The notes beneath the pieces are model-generated. The model did no database searches. It was not told the DNA's origin and worked only from the letters and a program-made list of their open reading frames with translations. Both the position numbers and the translations under genes were made by a program. Of a stretch of 37,500 nucleotides of DNA, positions 31,897 to 37,500 are shown piece after piece; the stretch's first letter is position 1; each line of letters begins with the position of its first letter. Origin of the DNA: Flavobacterium sp. Root935 (GTDB taxonomy: Bacteria > Bacteroidota > Bacteroidia > Flavobacteriales > Flavobacteriaceae); NCBI RefSeq assembly GCF_001429295.1, contig NZ_LMJL01000008.1, forward strand, positions 825,435 through 862,934, written 5' to 3'.

Positions 31897-32250
31897 TTAA
31901 AAGCCATTCATCAAACTTTTCAATTCCTTTGCTCTGCTAATGGTAAGCTGCATTCTACAATCTGCGTACATTTTATTTGCTATAACACCACCGTCACCTT
32001 CAGAATAGCATTTAAATTTACAATTTGAATCTCTAAATTTTATCCAGTCTTTTTGAGCAGCAACTAAAGCTGTCTGATCTTTTGTACCTAATTTATTTTT
32101 CAGCTGATTATAAACTTTATTCAATTCTTTATCTGCTTTATCATAAGCTTCATAAAGCTCTGTCTCACCAGTAGCATCAACTTGGTTTTGTGAAAAACCG
32201 AATTGAGAAAAACAAAAAAACAAAAACAATCCAAAAATAACTTTTTTCAT
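31897..32250 (-). CDS. LprI/DUF1311-family secreted protein
   Basis: The 117-aa protein has a signal peptide (MKKVIFGLFLFFCFSQFGFS) and a lysozyme-inhibitor-LprI-like domain. Visible landmarks are AYDKADKELNKVYNQL, AAQKDWIKFRDSNC, several Cys and the final CRMQLTISRAKEL. It is periplasmic or secreted. Its position inside the Moco operon, 8 nt after moeB and 25 nt before moaE, is odd because it has no known cofactor role. It may simply be carried by the transcript. Confidence 0.85.
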   Translation of the reverse strand: MKKVIFGLFLFFCFSQFGFSQNQVDATGETELYEAYDKADKELNKVYNQLKNKLGTKDQTALVAAQKDWIKFRDSNCKFKCYSEGDGGVIANKMYADCRMQLTISRAKELKSLMNGF

Positions 32251-32258
32251 AGTAGCTA

Positions 32259-33338
32259 TTATTTATTAATTAGAATGGATTTTTCATGCAACGATTGTTT
32301 CATTGCTAAAGCACCTCCAGCAATACTTTTTATATTTTTAAATTGATGTTTATGAAGTAATTCTACTGCAATTTTACTTCTAATTCCCGATTGGCAGAAA
32401 ATATAAATGGTTTGATTTTTATCTAATTTTTCAATCTCATTTTCTAAATTCATTAAAGGAATCTGGATTTGATTTTTTAAATTGATTTTTGGTGATTCAT
32501 CAGTATTTCTAACATCTAGAAATAAAACGGCATCGTTTTGTTTTTCACCCAAAATCAATTCAAAACTTACTTCTTCGGTTTCCGATTTATTGTATTTTTG
32601 GTCGAATGCTTCTCTGGTTATTATTTGAAAATCGCTTTTTTCAAAATCATATTTCTGCTGTTCGTTATTTAGAATATTATAAACTAATATTTTACCGCTT
32701 AAAACTTCTCCTATACCAAGAATCATTTTCAAAACTTCGTTTGCCTGAAACATTCCGATAATTCCAACGGAAACTCCGATTACTCCGGCATCTTCACAAT
32801 TCAAAGCATTATTATTTTCCTCGGGATACAAACATCTGTATGTTGGCCCGTTTTGATAATTGAAAACTGAAACCTGCCCCTGAAATCTAAAAATCGATCC
32901 ATAAACCATTGGTTTATTTAAAGCCAGACAAGCATCATTAATTAAATATTTAATCGAAATATTGTCTGTTGCATCGACAATTATCTCATATTTTTCAAAT
33001 AAATTAAAAACATTCTTCCCTGATAATTTCTCTGAAAATGCTTTTACTTTTACCTGCGGATTCAATTCTGAAATCATCAGTTTGGCTTCTTTTGCTTTTG
33101 ATTTTCCAACAGCCGAAGTTTTGTAAATAACCTGTCTATGCAGATTTGAAATTTCAATACGATCATCATCAATAATTCCGATTTCGCCAACTCCTGCTGC
33201 AGCCAGATAGGGCAGAATTGCCGCGCCTAAACCTCCAGCTCCAACAACCAAAACTTTCGATTTCAGTAATTTGTATTGTCCTTCCTCTCCTATTTCAGGA
33301 AGAATTATTTGTCGGTTATATCGATTTGATGTTTCCAT
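32259..33338 (-). CDS. moeB: MoaD-activating adenylyltransferase with rhodanese domain
   Basis: The 359-aa protein has a ThiF/MoeB-type adenylating domain (about 1-240). It contains VVGAGGLGAA (32-40), IIDDDRIEISNLHRQ and ATDNISIKYLINDAC. A C-terminal rhodanese domain (about 260-355) has putative sulfur-carrying Cys315 (FCQSGIRSK). It would activate the MoaD C-terminal Gly and transfer sulfur to it. The two zinc-binding CxxC motifs of E. coli MoeB are not evident. ThiS activation is an alternative, but moaD is immediately adjacent (5 nt), favouring Moco. Confidence 0.9.
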   Translation of the reverse strand: METSNRYNRQIILPEIGEEGQYKLLKSKVLVVGAGGLGAAILPYLAAAGVGEIGIIDDDRIEISNLHRQVIYKTSAVGKSKAKEAKLMISELNPQVKVKAFSEKLSGKNVFNLFEKYEIIVDATDNISIKYLINDACLALNKPMVYGSIFRFQGQVSVFNYQNGPTYRCLYPEENNNALNCEDAGVIGVSVGIIGMFQANEVLKMILGIGEVLSGKILVYNILNNEQQKYDFEKSDFQIITREAFDQKYNKSETEEVSFELILGEKQNDAVLFLDVRNTDESPKINLKNQIQIPLMNLENEIEKLDKNQTIYIFCQSGIRSKIAVELLHKHQFKNIKSIAGGALAMKQSLHEKSILINK

Positions 33339-33343
33339 ATGTA

Positions 33344-33583
33344 TTATCCTCCTGCAAATGGCGGCAATAAAGCCACAATATCACTTGCCTGCAAAACGCG
33401 ATCTGTAGTTTTTGAAACTATTTTTTGATTTACTGCAACGCTAAAACTCAATGATTCAAATTCATATTTTTCGTTTAAATTCTGCAATAATTTTTGCAGT
33501 GATAATTCTTCGGAAAAAGATAACTTTTCGAATTCACATTTTGTTTTTTCAGCAACAGCTCCAAAATATTTTACCTCGATCAT
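33344..33583 (-). CDS. moaD: Molybdopterin synthase sulfur carrier subunit
   Basis: This 79-aa ubiquitin-like protein ends with LPPFAGG, the C-terminal Gly-Gly that becomes thiocarboxylated. A typical N-terminal strand (MIEVKYFGAVAEKT) and the SDIVALLPP segment are seen. It lies between moeB and cobA with gaps of 5 and 2 nt. Confidence 0.93.
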   Translation of the reverse strand: MIEVKYFGAVAEKTKCEFEKLSFSEELSLQKLLQNLNEKYEFESLSFSVAVNQKIVSKTTDRVLQASDIVALLPPFAGG

Positions 33584-33585
33584 TC

Positions 33586-34374
33586 TTATAAATTTAAATT
33601 CTGAAATATAAATTCGTCATCAAAATGTTCTTGAAAATACGAAATCCAGCTTGACGTATTTCGCACTACTTCTCCAATAACTATAATTGCTGGTGATGAT
33701 ATATTTTTTTCAGATACCAATTTACTAATTGTATTGACAGTTCCAATTACTTTTTGCTCTGAATTTTTAGTTCCATTCTGGATAATTGCAATTGGCAGAT
33801 CATCATTTCTGTTTTCCTGATAGATAGAAATGATTTCATCTAATTTATGCATTCCCATCAAAATCACAACGGTCGCAGCCGATTTCGAAGCCAATTCAAC
33901 ATCTTTTGATAATTTATGATCTGAAGTTGTTCCCGTAATTACCCAGAAACTTTCGGCAACTTTACGTTGCGTCAAGCTGATTCCGACCGATGCAGGAACT
34001 CCTAACGCAGATGAAATGCCGGGAACGATTGCTGTTTCAATTCCAAATTGTTCTGCAAATTCAATTTCTTCACTTCCTCTGCCAAAAACAAAAGGATCAC
34101 CGCCTTTTAAGCGGACAACATGTCCGTAGGTTTTTGCCATACTCACAATCAAATCGTTGATCTGATCTTGTGTGTAGGCGTGACAGCCAAGACGTTTTCC
34201 AACAAAAACAATTTCTGCATTTGCTGCGTAGTTTAATAATTCCTCGTTAACCAAAGCATCGTACAAAACTACGTCTGCATTTTTCAGTGCTTTTATGGCT
34301 TTCATTGTGATCAATTCGACGTCTCCAGGACCTGCGCCTACAATCGTCAATTTTGGTGTTTTTAAGTTTCGCAT
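33586..34374 (-). CDS. cobA: Uroporphyrinogen-III C-methyltransferase
   Basis: This 262-aa SUMT makes precorrin-2 from uroporphyrinogen III with two SAM, the first committed step to siroheme. Signatures are TIVGAGPGDVELITMKA, VRLKGGDPFVFGRGSEE and PGISSALGVPA. It lacks the CysG N-terminal dehydrogenase/ferrochelatase, so those steps must be encoded elsewhere. Its presence inside the Moco operon makes sense because NirB needs siroheme, so one transcript serves cofactors of both reductases. Confidence 0.93.
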   Translation of the reverse strand: MRNLKTPKLTIVGAGPGDVELITMKAIKALKNADVVLYDALVNEELLNYAANAEIVFVGKRLGCHAYTQDQINDLIVSMAKTYGHVVRLKGGDPFVFGRGSEEIEFAEQFGIETAIVPGISSALGVPASVGISLTQRKVAESFWVITGTTSDHKLSKDVELASKSAATVVILMGMHKLDEIISIYQENRNDDLPIAIIQNGTKNSEQKVIGTVNTISKLVSEKNISSPAIIVIGEVVRNTSSWISYFQEHFDDEFIFQNLNL

Positions 34375-34379
34375 AGTAA

Positions 34380-34952
34380 TTAACTTAAATTGATATTGAG
34401 GTCATCTAATTCGTCCATTGAATTAATATTGGTTAAAGGAAAATTTTCACTTTCTTCTATTTTTATAATCTGATGCGGTAATTTGGCCAGCAAATCCATC
34501 ATTTTCAATTCATCAGAATCGATTGCTTCTTTTATTACCGGAACAATATTTTTCGAATAAATGCCAATTAAAGGATGTGTTTTACTTTCTGATGCAAAAA
34601 TTGTAATTCCCGCCTCTTTCGTATGTTTTGAAATTAACTCCTGCAATAATTCGGTTGAAATCAACGGAATATCACAACTTAAAATCAGATTAAATTCGGT
34701 TTCAGAATGAGATAATGCTGTGTAAATTCCACCCAGCGGACCTTTATCTACAATCAAATCTGGTATTTTTTCATATTCCAGATAATCATAGTCTTTAGAT
34801 GCTGTGATTAATTTTATTTGATTTGTAATGGGCAGAATCGCCTGAATAATGTGATCAATGAATGGTTTATCCTGAAACAAAACCAATCCTTTTTCTGACT
34901 GCATTCTTGAGCTTTTTCCGCCGCAAAGAATAAATACTGTTAGTGCTTCCAT
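34380..34952 (-). CDS. mobA: Molybdenum cofactor guanylyltransferase
   Basis: This 190-aa nucleotidyltransferase attaches GMP to Mo-molybdopterin to form the MGD cofactor used by NasA-type enzymes. The N-terminal FILCGGKSSRMQSEKGLV holds the GTP-binding loop. KGPLGGIYTAL and LSCDIPLI follow, as in MobA. It is 5 nt before cobA in the operon. A bis-MGD nitrate reductase in the same locus is the obvious client. Confidence 0.92.
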   Translation of the reverse strand: MEALTVFILCGGKSSRMQSEKGLVLFQDKPFIDHIIQAILPITNQIKLITASKDYDYLEYEKIPDLIVDKGPLGGIYTALSHSETEFNLILSCDIPLISTELLQELISKHTKEAGITIFASESKTHPLIGIYSKNIVPVIKEAIDSDELKMMDLLAKLPHQIIKIEESENFPLTNINSMDELDDLNINLS

Positions 34953-34992
34953 GACTTTTTTTGTTTCACGTTTCAGGTTGTCAATCTTTGTC

Positions 34993-35012
34993 CCGACGGT
35001 TGAAACCGTCGG
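34993..35012. repeat. CCGACGGTT/AACCGTCGG hairpin
   Basis: A perfect 9-bp stem with a 2-nt loop lies in the 96-nt tauE-mobA spacer. It has no T-tract in the transcribed (minus) direction, so it is probably a dispersed palindrome or an RNA-stability element. GTTTCA heptamers lie beside it. Confidence 0.5.
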
Positions 35013-35048
35013 CTATGTTTCATATTGCAATCATTTAATATTTTAGTT

Positions 35049-35795
35049 TCAAGGAAAAATCAATTTAATACTTGCCATCAAAATGACTGTTCCTAAAACC
35101 ATTTTTAATGTTCGGTTAGAAAAAGAACCACTTCCATAAAATCCGCCTAGCATTCCTCCTACTACCGCAATTGGAACTAAATAAAAACTTTCTATCGGAA
35201 TTGTTTTTCCTCCTAAAAAAAATCCCAGCATTCCTGCAAATGAATTCACAAAAATGAATAAACTCGAAATCGCTGCCGACTCTTTAACAGAAGCCCATCC
35301 TAGAAACAATAAAATCGGACTTAAAATTATTCCGCCTCCAATTCCCAGCATGCCGGACAATAATCCGATGGTAAAACCAATTAATAATGCAAAAGGTAAA
35401 TTAATTTTTACTTCTTCTTTTTCTTTAAAATTAAATATCCCGAATAATCTTAATGCCGCAAATACGAGAACAATTCCTAAAACTATCTTGTAAATTGTAT
35501 TATCTAAAGTTATAAAACCCCCAATAAATGCCGCAGGAATAGACGCAATTGCAAACGGATAAAAGAGCTTTGGTTTAAAATAATTATTTCGGTAGTAAAA
35601 CAAAAATGAAATACTGGAAACAAATAAATTCAACAATAAAGCAGATGGTTTCATGATTGAAATAGGAAACGCAAAAATGCTCATCAAAGCCAAATAACCC
35701 GAAGCTCCGCCATGCCCAACACTTGAATATAAAAACGCAATAACGATTAAGGCGAAACTGAATAATACTATATTTTCGGAACTAAGGAGACTCAT
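35049..35795 (-). CDS. TauE/SafE-family membrane transporter
   Basis: The 248-aa protein has about eight hydrophobic helices. The family-typical glycine-rich repeats are SSVGHGGASGYLALM near the N-terminus and LSGMLGIGGGIILSPILLFL in the second half. The family transports anions such as sulfite, sulfonates or other organic acids. Placement in the Moco/siroheme operon between moeA and mobA suggests a substrate linked to nitrate or molybdate metabolism, such as nitrite or an oxyanion. This is not supported by any residue I can point to. Confidence 0.85.
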   Translation of the reverse strand: MSLLSSENIVLFSFALIVIAFLYSSVGHGGASGYLALMSIFAFPISIMKPSALLLNLFVSSISFLFYYRNNYFKPKLFYPFAIASIPAAFIGGFITLDNTIYKIVLGIVLVFAALRLFGIFNFKEKEEVKINLPFALLIGFTIGLLSGMLGIGGGIILSPILLFLGWASVKESAAISSLFIFVNSFAGMLGFFLGGKTIPIESFYLVPIAVVGGMLGGFYGSGSFSNRTLKMVLGTVILMASIKLIFP

Positions 35796-35840
35796 TTTTT
35801 GGTTTAATTGTTAAATTGTTTAATCGTTTTTTTGCTTCAA

Positions 35841-35927
35841 TCTATTTTCTTCTTCTATTTTCTCTCTTCTATTTTCTTTTCTCTATTTTCTTTTCTCTAT
35901 TTTCTTTCTTCTATTTTCTTTCTTCTT
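35841..35927. repeat. TCTATTTTCTTT pyrimidine array
   Basis: Units of about 14 nt (TCTCTATTTTCTTT and variants) repeat about six times in the moeA-tauE spacer. As transcribed, it is purine-rich. No unique spacers or hairpin partner are seen. Confidence 0.65.
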
Positions 35928-35935
35928 AAAAAAAA

Positions 35936-37108
35936 CTAATCAATTGGCAAAATAGTCACTAATTGTCCTTCTTTTATATTTTCTACATCTTGTTCTACAA
36001 TTACCAATCCGTTTGCAATAGCAAAAGAGTTAAGCATCGCCGAACTTTGACCATCTAAAATCGTCACGTTTGTTTCGTCGTATTTTGCTTTTAAGAACAA
36101 CGTTTTCCCTGTATCATTTTTGATTTCAGAATTTAACTTTCGAACTACTTTTGGTTTATGAATTTCAGAAAAACCCATTTTATTTTTCACTGCCGGCAAA
36201 ACATGAATATAAAAATTAGTCAATGACGAAGCTGGATTTCCTGGAAGTGCAAATATTAAAGTATCTTTTTTAGATCCAAAAAACATTGGTTTTCCAGGCT
36301 TCTGATTGATTTTATAAAATAGTTCTTCTACTCCATTTTTCAATAATGCTTCTTTTACAAAATCATAATCACCTACAGAAATTCCACCCGAAATTAATAC
36401 GATATCATTCTTTTTTAAAATTGATTTTAATGCCTTCTTCGTGGCTTTTAGATTATCTTTTACTCTGTAAACTTTCGTTTTTTCGATTCCAATTATCTCA
36501 AGTGCCGCCTGAAGCATGATAGAATTACTTTCGAATATTTTTCCTTTTTTTAGTTTTTTTCCAGGCTCTACTAATTCATTTCCAGTAACTAAAATACCTA
36601 TTTTTGGCTTTTTATAAACTTCAATTTCTGTAATTCCCAAACAAGCTAGAAATCCAATTGCGGCAGGAGTCAGCAAAGTATTAGGTTCGAAAACAATATC
36701 TCCTTTCGCAATTTGCTCTCCTTTTGCACGAACATTTGTATTTTTCTCTGGCATTTGAGCAATTAGAATTGAATCTGTATTGGCCATTACATGCTCCTGC
36801 ATTACCACTGTATCAGCATCGTCTGGAACATAGGCACCAGTAAATATTCTGATGGCTTCGTTTTGTTTTAGTTTGATATTGGAGTGATCTCCAGCCTGGG
36901 AAATCCCTACAATATCGTATTGATGTCTTATACTGTGCGTAAAAGCATACCCATCCATTGCAGATTGACGAAAAGGAGGCATAGAAATTGGCGAGTAAAT
37001 TGTTTCTGCCACAACATAGCCTCGCGCTTTCTGTACTTTAATTTTCTGCGTTGGCATAGCATTACTATTCGCTGCTACAATTTCTAAAGCTTCTTTTACT
37101 TCTATCAT
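35936..37108 (-). CDS. moeA: Molybdopterin molybdenumtransferase
   Basis: This 390-aa protein inserts molybdate into adenylylated molybdopterin. Its landmarks are PPFRQSAMDGYAFTH, the RIFTGAYVPDDADTVVMQEH segment, ISGGISVGDYDFVKEAL and FALPGNPASSLTNF. Length is typical (about 390-410). It is the first gene of the minus-strand Moco operon, whose promoter holds the regulon palindrome. tauE follows after a 140-nt pyrimidine-repeat spacer. It would act with the MoaB-like half of moaCB. Confidence 0.95.
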   Translation of the reverse strand: MIEVKEALEIVAANSNAMPTQKIKVQKARGYVVAETIYSPISMPPFRQSAMDGYAFTHSIRHQYDIVGISQAGDHSNIKLKQNEAIRIFTGAYVPDDADTVVMQEHVMANTDSILIAQMPEKNTNVRAKGEQIAKGDIVFEPNTLLTPAAIGFLACLGITEIEVYKKPKIGILVTGNELVEPGKKLKKGKIFESNSIMLQAALEIIGIEKTKVYRVKDNLKATKKALKSILKKNDIVLISGGISVGDYDFVKEALLKNGVEELFYKINQKPGKPMFFGSKKDTLIFALPGNPASSLTNFYIHVLPAVKNKMGFSEIHKPKVVRKLNSEIKNDTGKTLFLKAKYDETNVTILDGQSSAMLNSFAIANGLVIVEQDVENIKEGQLVTILPID

Positions 37109-37125
37109 TATTTATTTAGTTAAAC

Positions 37126-37141
37126 TAAGTATAAATACTTA
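37126..37141. promoter_or_regulatory. Candidate nitrate-regulon operator, moeA promoter
   Basis: TAAGTATAAATACTTA is identical over 16 bp to the nirB site (10782-10797). On the moeA strand it lies 3 nt downstream of the -7 element, over the expected start point, a position more usual for repression. Confidence 0.72.
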
Positions 37142-37144
37142 TTA

Positions 37145-37157
37145 CAAATATAAGTAT
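37145..37157 (-). promoter_or_regulatory. moeA promoter -7 with fused half-site
   Basis: On the minus strand this reads ATACTTATATTTG, identical to nirB 10791-10803, with -7 element TATATTTG. It lies 36 nt before the moeA ATG and would drive the whole Moco operon. Confidence 0.7.
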
Positions 37158-37500
37158 TTAATATTAGGATGGATCAAATTTTGAATTTTCTTTTTCGTCT
37201 TTATAAAATTACTTTAATTTATTCAAAATCAACTTTAAAATTTCATTACAATTAATCTGTTTTTTAATTTGAAAAAGGCTATATGATAGTTTTTAACATT
37301 TTTTGCCTGAATATGAGACATTAAAAACCTTAAAATTGAGGTTTAAAATAATGTAAAATACTACATTTCAACCAGCAGGAAAAATTTATTTTAACAAATG
37401 TTCGAAGTATATGTTCTTTTGAAATCTCTTTAAAATAAGGGCTTAACAAATACAATAGAAGTTTAAACGTATATATAAACGAAGTTTTTTCAAAAAAAAA
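37158..37500. other. AT-rich region at the window end, no gene seen
   Basis: No convincing coding region, RNA gene or long repeat was found. The stretch is very AT-rich and probably forms the upstream region of a gene outside the window. Confidence 0.6.

Overview
The window looks like a chromosomal segment of a Flavobacterium-type Bacteroidota. It is AT-rich. Several genes are preceded by the Bacteroidota promoter signature TTTG-N19-TAnnTTTG, for example at 510-540. The spacers carry dispersed repeats of a kind I associate with Flavobacterium, and the protein families (alginate-export-like porin, META lipoproteins, NIR/SIR-rubredoxin protein) fit that group. These are recognitions from memory, not database results.

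Layout. 1-327: three tRNA genes on the minus strand (Arg, cut by the window edge; Pro; Ser) and a 27-nt truncated copy of the tRNA-Pro 5' half. 565-2575: acetyl-CoA acetyltransferase and an NlpC/P60 peptidase. 2661-5800: an AraC-type regulator divergent from an aldo/keto reductase, followed by an MdaB/YgiN-like quinone reductase and monooxygenase pair. 5892-7688: a methyltransferase divergent from a LysR regulator. 7923-10562: a DUF2130 coiled-coil protein and two META-domain lipoproteins.

10830-37108 is essentially one nitrate/nitrite assimilation island. NirB and NirD (10830-13999) reduce nitrite to ammonium. A DUF4202 protein, a NarX-like sensor kinase and a NarL-like response regulator (14206-17580) are the likely sensing module. 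A NarK transporter with an unusual inserted loop and an outer-membrane porin (17679-20518) probably handle uptake. A small interlude follows (secreted hypothetical protein, EEP hydrolase, methyltransferase). An Fnr-like regulator with an N-terminal Cys cluster is divergent from a 1171-aa nitrate reductase fused to its own FAD/NAD(P)H reductase and [2Fe-2S] domain (22592-26989). Next come a NIR/SIR-like rubredoxin protein and a Lys/Ala-rich basic protein. Finally a minus-strand operon, moeA-tauE-mobA-cobA-moaD-moeB-lprI-moaE-moaCB-moaA (37108 to 29532), supplies molybdenum cofactor to the nitrate reductase and the first siroheme-pathway step to NirB.

The strongest new observation is a shared cis-element. 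A 16-bp palindrome, TAAGTATAAATACTTA or TACGTATAAATACTTA, lies upstream of nirB, narK, the fnr-like/nasA divergent pair and moeA. The nirB and moeA copies are identical, and the narK and nasA copies are exact reverse complements. A second half-site is fused to the -7 element (ATACTTATATTTG). Related TACGTAT sites precede the NarL-like regulator gene. This describes a compact regulon coordinating uptake, both reductases and cofactor synthesis. The cognate factor is probably the NarL-like or the Fnr-like protein, but the sequence does not settle which.
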